Position numbers and translations under genes: made by a program
The notes under the pieces: generated by a model
Told to the model about the DNA's origin: nothing
The model's database searches: none
The model's input: the letters and a program-made list of their open reading frames with translations, nothing else
In this document: positions 1-9,699 of the stretch, in pieces
Layout: every line of letters begins with the position of its first letter
How positions within the stretch are numbered: position 1 is the stretch's first letter
Assembly: GCA_021735565.1 (NCBI GenBank)
Contig: JAIPGT010000001.1
Span: forward strand, 1 to 52,859
Reading direction: 5' to 3'
Origin: Patescibacteria group bacterium
GTDB taxonomy: Bacteria > Patescibacteria > ABY1 > JAGPKW01
Length of the DNA: 52,859 bases

Positions 1-3
1 TTC

Positions 4-1719
4 ATGTCTATATCACAGACAAAAAATGGAGGGTATTCTGCTTTAAATATTTCATCAGACAAAACAAAAGAACAATTTAAAGAAACATATAAGCAAATAC
101 AAATAAAACAAGAAGAAGAGGCTACAGAAAAACAAGCCTTAGTTTTTGGTATAGAATATATAAATTTACATAATTTTCCAATAGGTCCTGAAGCATTAAA
201 AGTTATAAATATAAATGATTGTAAAAAATATAAGGTGGTATGTTTTTTTAAAGAATATAAAGCAGTAAAAATAGGTTTTGTTGAGTATAATGATAATGTT
301 TTAGATTTTATAGACGCTATAAAAACAGATGAAGGAGATATAAAAAAAGAATTATTTTTAATATCTGAAGGAAGTTTTCAAGACTCAATAAAACTCTATG
401 AAAAATTACCAAAAAATAGAATATTTTCAAGCGGTGTAACAATAGAAACTGATTTTTTTGAACAAATATTAAAAGAAGTTGAAAAATTTGAAGATGTAAA
501 ACAAAAAATAGCGGAAACTGATATTACTCAAATAACAACAGTATTAATAGCATCTGCAATAAAATTTAATTCATCTGATATTCATATAGAAGCAGAAGAA
601 AATAATGTTTCTGTAAGATTTAGAATAGATGGAATGTTGCAAGAAATAACTAAAATGGAAAAAAAGTTATGGCCAAAAATTATATCAAGAGTAAAATTAT
701 TGGCAGGATTAAAAATGAATGTAGAAAATATACCTCAAGATGGAAGATTCACTATATTTTTAGATAAAGACAGAGTTGATGTCAGGGTATCTACATTACC
801 CACAACATTCGGAGAATCGGCAGTTATGCGTCTTTTAAAATCTTCAGCAGTAGATTTACCTTTTGAAGAATTAGGCTTTTCAAGAAGTAATTTAGAAGAA
901 ATGAAAGATCAATTAACCAAATCAATGGGGATGATAATAACTACAGGTCCAACTGGTGCAGGTAAGACTACTACTCTTTATGCTATGTTAAAAGAATTAA
1001 ATAAACCTCAAGTTAATATAATAACTTTAGAAGATCCTGTAGAATATAAATTAAAAGGTATAAACCAATCACAAATAGATTATTCTAAAAATTATGATTT
1101 TGCTACAGGATTAAGAGCAATTTTAAGACAAGATCCAAATGTAGTAATGGTGGGAGAAATAAGAGATTTAGAAACAGCAGAAATTGCAATAAATGCATCT
1201 TTGACTGGACATGTAGTTTTATCTACGATACATGCAAATAGTGCTTCTGCAGCTATTCCTAGATTTTTAGCTATGGGGGTAAAACCTTTTTTACTTGCCC
1301 CTTCTTTGAATGTTATTCTTTCACAAAGATTAGTAAGAAAAATATGTCCTCATTGTATTGAAGAATATAAACCAGATGAACAAAATTTAAAAAGAGCAAA
1401 AGTATATTTATCTGAAATAACAGATAAAGCAAAAGAAAAAATAGATGTAGATTTAGATTTAGATAATCTAAAATTTTATAAAGGAAAAGGTTGCGAAAAA
1501 TGTAATAATATAGGATATTCAGGAAGAATAGGTATTTATGAAGTTTTGCCTATAACAAATAAACTAGAAGAAGCTATTATGAAGGGAAATATTTCAGAAT
1601 ATGAAATAAAAGAATTATGTAAAAATGAAGGCATAGTAAATATGATTCAAGATGGATTAATAAAAGCCATAGAAGGTAAAACAACAATTGAAGAAGTATT
1701 TAGAGTGGCTAGAAATTAA
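4..1719 (+). CDS. pilB: Type IV pilus assembly / type II secretion ATPase (PilB/GspE family)
   Basis: Cytoplasmic hexameric ATPase that powers pilus or pseudopilus assembly. The 571-residue product has an N-terminal region of about 170 residues, an N2-like domain (SSDIHIE near 190-196) and the ATPase core. Core motifs are the Walker A GPTGAGKTTT (315-324), an Asp box LEDPVEY, the Walker B region ending in VMVGEIRD (381-388) and a His box TGHVVLSTIHAN (401-412). A tetracysteine zinc site follows, CPHC near 448 and CEKC near 493, typical of PilB/GspE rather than the retraction ATPase PilT. Length is normal for PilB. The frame is open to the window edge (one codon), so the true start could lie upstream. 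No other pilus gene is in the window. PilB rather than GspE is inferred from how common type IV pili are in CPR genomes. Confidence 0.93.
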   Translation: MSISQTKNGGYSALNISSDKTKEQFKETYKQIQIKQEEEATEKQALVFGIEYINLHNFPIGPEALKVININDCKKYKVVCFFKEYKAVKIGFVEYNDNVLDFIDAIKTDEGDIKKELFLISEGSFQDSIKLYEKLPKNRIFSSGVTIETDFFEQILKEVEKFEDVKQKIAETDITQITTVLIASAIKFNSSDIHIEAEENNVSVRFRIDGMLQEITKMEKKLWPKIISRVKLLAGLKMNVENIPQDGRFTIFLDKDRVDVRVSTLPTTFGESAVMRLLKSSAVDLPFEELGFSRSNLEEMKDQLTKSMGMIITTGPTGAGKTTTLYAMLKELNKPQVNIITLEDPVEYKLKGINQSQIDYSKNYDFATGLRAILRQDPNVVMVGEIRDLETAEIAINASLTGHVVLSTIHANSASAAIPRFLAMGVKPFLLAPSLNVILSQRLVRKICPHCIEEYKPDEQNLKRAKVYLSEITDKAKEKIDVDLDLDNLKFYKGKGCEKCNNIGYSGRIGIYEVLPITNKLEEAIMKGNISEYEIKELCKNEGIVNMIQDGLIKAIEGKTTIEEVFRVARN

Positions 1720-1748
1720 TTGACATATTTCATTAAATATTATAGATT
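1720..1748 (+). promoter_or_regulatory. Candidate promoter for the 1.75-kb structured RNA
   Basis: TTGACA at 1720-1725 begins at the last base of the pilB stop codon. A 17-base spacer and TAGATT at 1743-1748 (4 of 6 matches to TATAAT) follow. Predicted transcription starts near 1755, at the 5' edge of a GC-richer structured segment. The -35 is perfect and the -10 is weak. Confidence 0.45.
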
Positions 1749-1754
1749 AAAACT

Positions 1755-1914
1755 AATCTATAACAATAATTCTAGTCTGTTTTATTGTTTCGCATAACTT
1801 TCGAGCTGCAGATCGTCAAATTTGCAAGATTAAAGACTATACTTCAATGCAGGAATTATGGATCATAACTACTGTGAAGTATCCGCCGGCCTAAAAAATG
1901 GCCGGCATTTTTTC
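1755..1914 (+). ncRNA. Putative structured non-coding RNA ending in an intrinsic terminator
   Basis: The 259-base gap between pilB and polA has no credible ORF and is visibly GC-richer than its surroundings. TAGTCT (1773-1778) pairs with AGACTA (1834-1839). An extended hairpin closes with ATACTTCA (1839-1846) and TGAAGTAT (1875-1882); inside it CAG pairs with CTG and TTATG-GAT-CATAA caps it, separated by internal loops. A strong GC terminator hairpin (1885-1906) plus T-run follows directly. A promoter-like sequence precedes it. I see no tRNA-like T-loop (tmRNA), no GGAAGCAG-type SRP loop and no RNase P P4 signature. It could be an independent small RNA or a long leader attenuating polA; polA starts 65 bases after the terminator. 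Confidence 0.5.
1885..1914 (+). terminator. Strong rho-independent terminator
   Basis: GCCGGCC (1885-1891), an 8-base A-rich loop and GGCCGGC (1900-1906) form a perfect 7-bp all-GC stem, followed by ATTTTTTC. This is striking GC content in this genome. It separates the structured RNA from polA. Confidence 0.9.
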
Positions 1915-1978
1915 TTTTAAAAGAATCTTTAATATGTTAATATAGAGTAAATAAATAAGCCTATTTTACCCTTTAAAC

Positions 1979-4612
1979 GTGCAAAAAGAAAAATTTTTAA
2001 TAATAGATTCTAATGCATTAATACATAGAGCATTTCATGCATTACCTGACACTATGCAAAATAGTGAAGGCTTACAAACGAATTCAATTTATGGATTTAC
2101 AAATATTTTAATAAAAATAATAGAAAAATTAAAACCTACTCATGTAGTTGCTTGTTTTGATGTTAAGAAAAAAACTTTCAGAAATGATTTATATAAAGAA
2201 TATAAAGCAAATAGAAAAAAACAACCACAAGAATTATATGATCAGATTCCACATATTAAAAAAATATTATCAGCATTTAATATAAAAATTTTAGAAAAAG
2301 AAGGATATGAAGCAGATGATTTAATAGGAAGTGTAGTTTCTAAAATAAAAAATATAGATAAAATAATATTAACTGGAGATAAAGATTCTTTTCAGCTTAT
2401 TGATAAAGAAACATCAGTATTAACTTTTAAAAAAGGAATAAGTGAAACATTCACTTATGATATTTCAAATATACAAAATGAAACTGAATTAAATCCAGAG
2501 CAAATAATAGATTATAAAGCTTTAAGAGGGGATGCATCTGATAATATTCCAGGAATATCTGGCATAGGAGAAATAACCGCAATAAAATTATTAAATAAAT
2601 TTAATACTTTAGAAAATTTATATAAAAATATAGAAAATAATTATGAAGATTTAAAAAAAGAAAAATTATTTTCAGAAAGAATATTACAAAAAATAAAAAA
2701 TGAAAAAGAAAAAGCTTTTTTATCAAAAAAATTAGCTACAATAAAATGTGATTTAGAAATTGATTATAAAAAAGATGATTTTAAATTAGAAAATAAAAAT
2801 GAAGAAGAAATAAAAAAACTTTTTGAATATTTAAATTTTTTTTCTCTTATAAAAAAATTAAATTTAGAAAAAGAAAAATATGAAAATAAACAAAAAGAAG
2901 AAAATATTATATTTAATAAAGATATAAATACAGATAATATAAAAGACGAATTCATTTTTTTATTAGATGAAAATTTAAAAAATATTATATATTATTTTAA
3001 AAATAATATATATTATTCAGATAATATAAAAAATTATAAAAAAATATTTGAAGATAAAAATATTAAAAAAATATCGTATAATTTAAAAGATATTATTAAA
3101 AAATTAAAAAATATAAATATAGAAATAAATAATATATATTTTGATATAAAAATTTCTAATTATATATTGTTTTCAGGAGAAAACATAAATACACTAGAAG
3201 ATATAATAGAAAAGAATTTTAATTACAAAACAAAAAGAAAACAAAAAAATGAAAATAAAATACAAACTCTTTTTGAAAATGTAGATGAAGAAATAGAATT
3301 TAAAAAAGAAGAAATTTATTTTATAAAAAATATATATAATTTACATAAAATAGAACTAGAAAAAAGAGGGCAGATAGAATTATTTGAAAATATAGAAATG
3401 AAATTAATAAAGGTTTTGGCTAATATGGAATTAAATGGAATTTTAGTAGATAAAAAATATTTAGAAAAAATACAAAAAGAATATTCTATAAAAATTATTG
3501 AAATAAAAAAAGAGATATTTAATATATCAGGATATGAATTAAATTTAAATTCACCAAAACAAATCCAAGAACTTTTATTTGAAAAATTAAAAATAAATAA
3601 AAAAGGTATTAAAAAAATAAAAACCGGGTATTCAACTTCCACAGAAGATTTAAATAAAATATTAATTAATAATCCTGAAAATAAAAAATTAATGGAATTA
3701 TTAATTAATTTTAGAGAAGTTGATAAGTTAAAAAATACTTATATAGATAATCTACCAGATTTAATAAAAGATGATGGAAAAATTCATTGTAATTTTAATC
3801 AATCAATAACAGCAACAGGAAGGTTATCTTCTTCTGATCCTAATATGCAAAATATTCCAAAAAGAACAGAAGAAGGAAATAATATCAGAAAAATTTTTAT
3901 TGCAGAAAAAAATATGATTTTAGTCTCAATAGATTATTCTCAGATTGAATTAAGAATTGCTGCTAATTTAGCAAATGAAGAAAAAATGATAGATTCTTTT
4001 AATAAAAATCTAGATATCCATACAGCAACTGCTGCATTTTTAAATAATAAAAATATAGAAGATATTACACAATCTGAAAGACGAGATGCAAAATCAATTA
4101 ATTTTGGAGTATTGTATGGAATGGGTCCTAGAAAATTTTCTAGAGAAACTGGAAAAACTCAAGAAGAAGGAAAAAAATATATAGAAAAATATTTTGAAAT
4201 AAATAAAAATATAAAAAAATATATAGAAGATACTAAAAAATTTGCACACGAAAATAAATTTGTTGAAAATATTTTTAAAAGAAGAAGATATTTAAAAAAT
4301 ATTAATTCAAAAAATCCAATGATTTCTGGAAGAGATGAAAGAATGGCAGTTAATATGCCAATACAGGGAACTGCTGCTGATATAATTAAAATTGCAATGA
4401 TAGATATATACAAAGATATAAAAGAAAAAGATGATATAAAAATTTTATTGCAAATACACGATGAACTTTTATTTGAAATTAATGAAAATCAACTAGAAAA
4501 ATATATTCCAATATTAATAAATAAAATGGAACAAGCATATAAATTCAAATATGTTCCACTTAAAGTAGATGTTAAAATTGGTAAAGATCTATGTAATATG
4601 AATAAATATTAA
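1979..4612 (+). CDS. polA: DNA polymerase I
   Basis: Gap-filling and primer-removing repair polymerase, 877 residues (about 930 in E. coli). The N-terminal 5' nuclease has LIIDSNALIHRAFHALP at the start and the helix-hairpin-helix DASDNIPGISGIGEITA near 185-200. The polymerase domain has motif A with D652 (DYSQIELRI), motif B RRDAKSINFGVLYG (701-714) and motif C QIHDEL (825-830; H827, D828). The middle, where a 3'-5' exonuclease would lie (about 300-450), is low-complexity Lys/Asn/Ile sequence without a recognisable DxE motif, so proofreading is probably absent. The start is GTG, chosen because MQKEKFLIIDSNA aligns with the family N-terminus and no ATG fits. No Shine-Dalgarno is visible. holA follows after 3 bases, suggesting co-transcription. 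Confidence 0.97.
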   Translation: MQKEKFLIIDSNALIHRAFHALPDTMQNSEGLQTNSIYGFTNILIKIIEKLKPTHVVACFDVKKKTFRNDLYKEYKANRKKQPQELYDQIPHIKKILSAFNIKILEKEGYEADDLIGSVVSKIKNIDKIILTGDKDSFQLIDKETSVLTFKKGISETFTYDISNIQNETELNPEQIIDYKALRGDASDNIPGISGIGEITAIKLLNKFNTLENLYKNIENNYEDLKKEKLFSERILQKIKNEKEKAFLSKKLATIKCDLEIDYKKDDFKLENKNEEEIKKLFEYLNFFSLIKKLNLEKEKYENKQKEENIIFNKDINTDNIKDEFIFLLDENLKNIIYYFKNNIYYSDNIKNYKKIFEDKNIKKISYNLKDIIKKLKNINIEINNIYFDIKISNYILFSGENINTLEDIIEKNFNYKTKRKQKNENKIQTLFENVDEEIEFKKEEIYFIKNIYNLHKIELEKRGQIELFENIEMKLIKVLANMELNGILVDKKYLEKIQKEYSIKIIEIKKEIFNISGYELNLNSPKQIQELLFEKLKINKKGIKKIKTGYSTSTEDLNKILINNPENKKLMELLINFREVDKLKNTYIDNLPDLIKDDGKIHCNFNQSITATGRLSSSDPNMQNIPKRTEEGNNIRKIFIAEKNMILVSIDYSQIELRIAANLANEEKMIDSFNKNLDIHTATAAFLNNKNIEDITQSERRDAKSINFGVLYGMGPRKFSRETGKTQEEGKKYIEKYFEINKNIKKYIEDTKKFAHENKFVENIFKRRRYLKNINSKNPMISGRDERMAVNMPIQGTAADIIKIAMIDIYKDIKEKDDIKILLQIHDELLFEINENQLEKYIPILINKMEQAYKFKYVPLKVDVKIGKDLCNMNKY

Positions 4613-4615
4613 AAA

Positions 4616-5617
4616 ATGATTTACATATACTCGGGTGATAGAAAAAAAGATATAGAAAATAATATAAAAAAATTAAAAGATTTTTTTATAGATAAATATG
4701 GTAATAAAAATATTTATTCTTTTAACTTTCCAGAAGATATAAAAAATTTAGAAGAAATATTAAATACTTACAAGAATTTATCTTTATTTTCAAATAATAA
4801 ATTTATTATTTTAAAGAATTTATTTCAATTAGATAAAGAAAATTTAGAAATAATTTCTGATTTATTAAAAAATAATATTGAAAATAAAAATATATTTACA
4901 ATAATATATGAAAATAATATAGATAAAAGAAATAGTTTTTTTAAATTTTTAAATAAGGAAGAAAATTGTTTAATAAAAGAAATGAATTTTAATAAAGAGG
5001 TTGAAACTGATAAATGGATATTAAAAAAAATACAAGAAAATAAATTGAAAATAAATAAAAATAATTTTGATTATTTAATAAAAAAATTAAATATAAAAAG
5101 AAATTATAAAAATGAATTAGAAGGTAATAAAAATTCATTAAAAATAGAAAATGAATTAAATAAATTATTTAATACTTGTAATACAGAAATTACAAAAGAA
5201 AAAATAAATGAAATTATAAATAAAGAAAAAGATGATGATATATTTTATTTAATAAATTTAATATTTGATAAAAATAAAAATTTTTATAAAAAATTTGAAG
5301 AATATTTTCAAAATGATATAAAAAATAAAGACGGAGAGAGTATTAGATTTAATTTATTGTTATTTAATCAAATAAAAGATTATATTTTTTTAAAAAAATT
5401 ATTAGATTCAAAAATAAAAGACGAGGAAATATGTAAATTATTAAATTGGAAATCAGGAAGGCTTTATATAATTAGAAAAAAATTGTATAATTTAAGTAAT
5501 ATCGATTTAGAATTTTTGGAAAAAGGTATATTAGAATTAGATAAGATATTAAAAAGTGATAATACCTTATTTATACCTAAATTTACAAATCTAATTAATA
5601 AAATAATCTATAGCTAA
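4616..5617 (+). CDS. holA: DNA polymerase III delta subunit (HolA-like)
   Basis: Clamp-loader subunit that opens the beta sliding clamp. The 333-residue product has the usual N-terminal pattern MIYIYSGD, followed by a region of alternating strands and the signature-like stretch NLSLFSNNKFIILKNL (residues 53-68; in HolA the equivalent is LFs-rrlvilkn). Delta lacks a functional P-loop, and none is seen here. The C-terminal half is helical and Lys/Asn-rich, as expected for the HolA collar. Length is normal. It lies 3 bases after polA and 2 bases before the response-regulator gene. Identification rests on overall pattern and length, so it is less certain than for the enzymes with catalytic motifs. 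Confidence 0.75.
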   Translation: MIYIYSGDRKKDIENNIKKLKDFFIDKYGNKNIYSFNFPEDIKNLEEILNTYKNLSLFSNNKFIILKNLFQLDKENLEIISDLLKNNIENKNIFTIIYENNIDKRNSFFKFLNKEENCLIKEMNFNKEVETDKWILKKIQENKLKINKNNFDYLIKKLNIKRNYKNELEGNKNSLKIENELNKLFNTCNTEITKEKINEIINKEKDDDIFYLINLIFDKNKNFYKKFEEYFQNDIKNKDGESIRFNLLLFNQIKDYIFLKKLLDSKIKDEEICKLLNWKSGRLYIIRKKLYNLSNIDLEFLEKGILELDKILKSDNTLFIPKFTNLINKIIYS

Positions 5618-5619
5618 AA

Positions 5620-6003
5620 ATGAAAAAAATATTAATAGCAGAAGATGAAATATCATTATTAGAAATGTTTGCATCTATAGTGGAAAATTCTGGAAATTAT
5701 AAAATAACTAAAGCAGTGGATGGGGAAGAAGTAATAAAAAAAATAATAGATAATTTACCAGATATAATTTTACTAGATATAATGATGCCAAAAAAAGATG
5801 GTATTGATGTTTTAATAGATATTAAAAGTAACCCAAAAACTAAAAATATACCTGTAATTATACTTTCAAATATTTCAGATAAAAATCAAATAGAAAAAGC
5901 TCTAGATTTAGGAGCATCAGATTACCTAGTTAAATCAAATATACATTTAAAAGATATATCGAATATAATAAATAAATATTCAAAAAATAAAAATGTTAAT
6001 TAA
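5620..6003 (+). CDS. Single-domain response regulator (CheY-like receiver)
   Basis: A 127-residue stand-alone receiver with acidic pocket E8/D9, phospho-acceptor D53 (LLDIMMP), S83 and K105 (DYLVKSN), so all phosphorylation residues are present. There is no output domain, so it must act through protein contacts, phosphorelay or a partner. The next gene, a histidine kinase, overlaps its last 11 bases in another frame, so the two are probably translated together and function as a pair. Start ATG is 2 bases after the holA stop, without a Shine-Dalgarno. The target is unknown. Confidence 0.9.
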   Translation: MKKILIAEDEISLLEMFASIVENSGNYKITKAVDGEEVIKKIIDNLPDIILLDIMMPKKDGIDVLIDIKSNPKTKNIPVIILSNISDKNQIEKALDLGASDYLVKSNIHLKDISNIINKYSKNKNVN

Positions 6004-7876
6004 TTTTATTATATATTATGGTAATTATTTAATAATATTTTTTTTATTAGTAATTATTGTTATATGTACTTTACATTATATTAATAATACTCCTTATGAA
6101 GGAAAAGTTTTTTTATTTAAAAAGAATAAATATAAAAAATTTAAAGAAGAGATATCAAAATTAAATTATTATACGACAGAAGTAGATCTTAATAAAAAAA
6201 TAAAAGAAGTTTTAAATATAATAGGAATAGAAAATATAAAACTTTTTTTATTAGATTCTGATAATAAAAAATATATTTTATCTTTATATACCAAGAATAA
6301 AAAAGAATATAAAATAGATAATCTAATAAAATATTTAAAATATAACAAAGAAATACTATTAGAAAATAATTTATATAAAAAAAATAAAAAAGATAAAAAT
6401 CTTTATAAAAAAATAATATTAGATTTTAAAAAAACAAAATCAAAAGTTATAATACCTTTATTTTTTAATAAAAGCTTTATTGGTTTTTTCTGTTTAGGAG
6501 AAAAATATGGTAAATATACAAAAATAGATTTAAAAGCATTAGAAGATTTTAGTAAAAAAATTTCTATAGCTCTTCATAATTTACATTTATATAATAAAAT
6601 AAATAATCAAAAAAATACTTTAGATAAATTTAAAAAATATTTAGAAAATAAAATTAATGAACAAACAAAATACATAGAAGAAAAAAATAAAGATTTAGAG
6701 GAATTATTAGAAATGAAATCTGATTTTTTAAGAATAGCAAATCATCAATTGAATACTCCAATTTCTATTATAAAAAATTCTTTATTCATGCTTCAGGAAG
6801 ATTTAATGAAAAAAGATAAAGCCCTAAATATAGCCCTTTCTGGTATTGAAAGATTAAATGATGTAATAACCGAATTTTGGGATATATTTGAATTAGAAGG
6901 TGGAAATTATAATTTAAAATTAGATTGTGTAGATATATTAAAAATTATAAATCAACAAATTGAAGAAAAAAAGATTTTAATAGGCCAAAATAAAAAAATA
7001 AAACTATTATTTGAAAATAAAATAAATGATAATATATTAGTTTTATGTGATTATAAAAAAATTATTAATGTAATATCAAATTTATTAGATAATTCTATAA
7101 GATATACTGATGAAGGTTATATAAAAATTATATTAAGTAAAAATAAAAGAAAAATAAAAGGTAAAAATTATATTACAATAGAAGTAGAAGATACTGGAAT
7201 AGGAATATTAAAACAAGATAAATCAAAAATATTTGAAAAATTTATAAGAGGGGAAAATGCTATAAAATTAAAACCAAGTGGTTCAGGTTTAGGTTTGTAT
7301 TTAAGTAAAAAAATTATAGAAATGCATAACTCAAAATTAGAATTAGAAAAGACAAATAAAAATGGTAGTAGATTTGGTTTTAAATTAGAAGTTTGTGATG
7401 AAGATACAATAAATTCTTTAACTAATATTATAAATAAAAATATTATAGAATCAAAAATTAAATTAAAAAATATAAAAATTTTATTTTTTCAAAATGATCA
7501 AAAAACAATAGAAATTTGTTCTAATATTATAAAAAATAATAATTATAAATATTATTATACAAATAAATTAAATGAAGCTAAAAAAATAATTTCAGAAAAA
7601 AAGCCAAATATAATATTTTCAGGAATTATAATATATAAAGAGGGAAAAAGCGAAATGGTAAATACAATAGCAGAGCAGGGGTATTCTTTAATGGAATATA
7701 TAAATAAAAATAAAATTAATATACCATTTATTTTTTTAACAAATTTAAATACAACTGGAGATAGAAAAAAAGCTATTGAAATGGGAGCTTCAGAATATAT
7801 TTCAAAAATAGATTTCAAACCAAAAGATTTAGAAAAGATAATAAATAGAAATTTACAATGTTTGATAGAAAAATAA
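5993..7876 (+). CDS. Membrane histidine kinase with GAF-like sensor and degenerate C-terminal receiver
   Basis: The 627-residue product has one N-terminal membrane segment (about residues 9-28), a GAF-like region (about 55-200), a coiled coil (about 200-245), a dimerisation/phosphoacceptor domain with H251 in ANHQLNTP, and an ATPase domain. The ATPase has an N box NLLDNSIRY, G1 EDTGIGI, F box KIFEKFIRG and G2 GSGLGLYLSKK. The last ~130 residues look like a receiver fold (ending GASEYISKIDFKP), but the phospho-Asp position reads IIFSGIIIY, without Asp, and the N-terminal acidic pocket is FFQND. Phosphorylation of this domain is therefore unlikely. The functional receiver is presumably the preceding single-domain protein. 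It overlaps its neighbours by 11 and 19 bases. The signal sensed is unknown. Confidence 0.9.
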   Translation: MLINFIIYYGNYLIIFFLLVIIVICTLHYINNTPYEGKVFLFKKNKYKKFKEEISKLNYYTTEVDLNKKIKEVLNIIGIENIKLFLLDSDNKKYILSLYTKNKKEYKIDNLIKYLKYNKEILLENNLYKKNKKDKNLYKKIILDFKKTKSKVIIPLFFNKSFIGFFCLGEKYGKYTKIDLKALEDFSKKISIALHNLHLYNKINNQKNTLDKFKKYLENKINEQTKYIEEKNKDLEELLEMKSDFLRIANHQLNTPISIIKNSLFMLQEDLMKKDKALNIALSGIERLNDVITEFWDIFELEGGNYNLKLDCVDILKIINQQIEEKKILIGQNKKIKLLFENKINDNILVLCDYKKIINVISNLLDNSIRYTDEGYIKIILSKNKRKIKGKNYITIEVEDTGIGILKQDKSKIFEKFIRGENAIKLKPSGSGLGLYLSKKIIEMHNSKLELEKTNKNGSRFGFKLEVCDEDTINSLTNIINKNIIESKIKLKNIKILFFQNDQKTIEICSNIIKNNNYKYYYTNKLNEAKKIISEKKPNIIFSGIIIYKEGKSEMVNTIAEQGYSLMEYINKNKINIPFIFLTNLNTTGDRKKAIEMGASEYISKIDFKPKDLEKIINRNLQCLIEK

Positions 7877-9693
7877 AAAATAAAAAAATTTCTAAAAAAA
7901 TAAATAAAAGAATATTAAAATTTTTTATATTATTATTTTCTTTTTTTATATTAATTTTTATAATTGATAAAATATTTTTAGTATATACACCTCCAAGAAC
8001 TACCTTTTTAGATAAAAATTTATCTTTCAGAAAAATAGATGAATCAATTTTTATAATAGAAAATGAAATAAAAAATATAAAAAATTCTAGTATTATATTT
8101 GAATCAAAAGAAGATAATTTTAATCAAGATATTAAAATAAAAGATATTATTTTAATAAAAAATGAAGAAGAAATTATAAATAATTTAAAATTTCAAAATT
8201 TCAAAATTTTAAATATATTAAATCTTTTTTTAAATAACATATTCAAAAATAAAGAATATATCTTAGATTATGAAATAAAAGATAATTTTATAGATACATT
8301 AAAATTTATATTTTCACCATATGAAGAAAAAATAGAAGATTCTAGAATAGTAATAGAAAATTCAGATTATCAAATAACAGAACATAAAGATGGAAAAATT
8401 TTTATTTGGAATGAAATAGAAGAGGAAATAAAATCAAAATTTAATGAAAATAATTTTTATAATTTAAAAATAGATTTACAAAAAGAAACAAAAAACCCAA
8501 AAATAATAGAAGAAGATTTAAAAACTTATTTTGATAATGCAGTTTCAATTATTAATAATAATCCTATTAAATTAAAATATAAAGAAGAAGAATATCTATT
8601 AAATAAAGAAGATCTATTAAATTTAATTAAATTTGATTATATTTTTGAAAAAGAAGAATTTTTAAAAGTTATAATAAAAATTGATAAAGTAAAAATGTTT
8701 GAAATTTTAGATTCTATAGCAAAAGAAAATGATAAAAATGTTGAGGAAGGTGAATTAATAATAGAAAATGATAAAGTAATAAGTTTTAAACCTATACTTA
8801 ATGGATATTCTTTAGACAAAGAAGAATCTTTTGAAAATATTGAAAATAAAATTTTAGATTTACAGAGCGAGATAAATTTAATAATAAAAGAAATAATACC
8901 AGAGGCTACAAATAGTGAAGTAGTAAAATATGGTTTAATAGATAAATTAGGAGAAGGTGAATCTAATTTTTATGGATCATCTCAAAATAGAATCCATAAT
9001 ATAGAATTAGGATCATCATATGTAGATGGAACATTAGTAAAACCTGGTGAAGAATTTTCTCTTATTAGTACATTAGGAGTAATAAGTTCAGAAAAAGGAT
9101 ATTTACCTGAATTAGTTATAAAAGGTAATGAAACTATAAAAGAATATGGTGGTGGATTATGCCAAGTTGGAACAACAACATTTAGAGTAGCTCTTTCTGC
9201 AGGGCTTCCTATAATAGAAAGAAGAAATCATTCATATAGAGTTAGTTTTTATGAACCTGCAGGAACAGATGCAACTATATATTATCCTAAACCTGATATG
9301 AGATTTTTTAACGATACTCCGAATTATATTTTAATAATGACAAATATTGATGGATATGATTTAAAATATACAATTTGGGGAACATATGATGATAGAAAAA
9401 TTACAATAACAGAACCTATAATAAAAAATATAGTATCACCACCTCCAACAAGATGGACAGACACATGCGATTTAGAAGAGGGGGAAGTTAAATGTACTGA
9501 ATTAGCACATAATGGAGCAGATGCTGAATTTAGCTATATAGTTGAATATAAAGATGGAGAAAAAAAAGAAGTAACTTTCAAAAGTCACTATATACCTTGG
9601 CAACAAGTTTGTTTAAGAGGAAAATCTAAAGAAATTTGTGAACAAGAAGCTCAAGCGGCTCAAGAAGAAAAAGAACAAGAACAAGAATCTTAA
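7858..9693 (+). CDS. VanW family protein, membrane-anchored, YoaR-like
   Basis: The 611-residue product has an N-terminal signal anchor (about residues 19-41) and a long extracytoplasmic region rich in Glu/Lys/Asn. A clear VanW domain lies at about 370-500: SSYVDGTLVKPGEEFSL, YGGGLCQVGTTTFRVAL and NHSYRVSFYEPAGTDATIYY. The N-terminal half probably includes a peptidoglycan-binding-4-like module, as in YoaR proteins; this is inference. The C-terminus carries CDLEEGEVKC and a CLRGKSKEIC pair plus a Glu/Gln-rich tail. The VanW family was named from vancomycin-resistance clusters but its biochemical role is unclear. It overlaps the histidine kinase by 19 bases, so the two-component pair may respond to or control an envelope function. 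A GTAG palindrome terminator follows the stop. Confidence 0.88.
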   Translation: MFDRKIKNKKISKKINKRILKFFILLFSFFILIFIIDKIFLVYTPPRTTFLDKNLSFRKIDESIFIIENEIKNIKNSSIIFESKEDNFNQDIKIKDIILIKNEEEIINNLKFQNFKILNILNLFLNNIFKNKEYILDYEIKDNFIDTLKFIFSPYEEKIEDSRIVIENSDYQITEHKDGKIFIWNEIEEEIKSKFNENNFYNLKIDLQKETKNPKIIEEDLKTYFDNAVSIINNNPIKLKYKEEEYLLNKEDLLNLIKFDYIFEKEEFLKVIIKIDKVKMFEILDSIAKENDKNVEEGELIIENDKVISFKPILNGYSLDKEESFENIENKILDLQSEINLIIKEIIPEATNSEVVKYGLIDKLGEGESNFYGSSQNRIHNIELGSSYVDGTLVKPGEEFSLISTLGVISSEKGYLPELVIKGNETIKEYGGGLCQVGTTTFRVALSAGLPIIERRNHSYRVSFYEPAGTDATIYYPKPDMRFFNDTPNYILIMTNIDGYDLKYTIWGTYDDRKITITEPIIKNIVSPPPTRWTDTCDLEEGEVKCTELAHNGADAEFSYIVEYKDGEKKEVTFKSHYIPWQQVCLRGKSKEICEQEAQAAQEEKEQEQES

Positions 9694-9699
9694 AAAATT

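Noticed and set aside
3316..3642. Minus-strand open frames inside polA and other AT-rich genes (for example 2764-2955, 4159-4413, 25638-26015).
   Set aside because: They are antisense to well-supported genes, with Phe/Ser/Ile-rich translations typical of antisense frames of AT-rich coding DNA.
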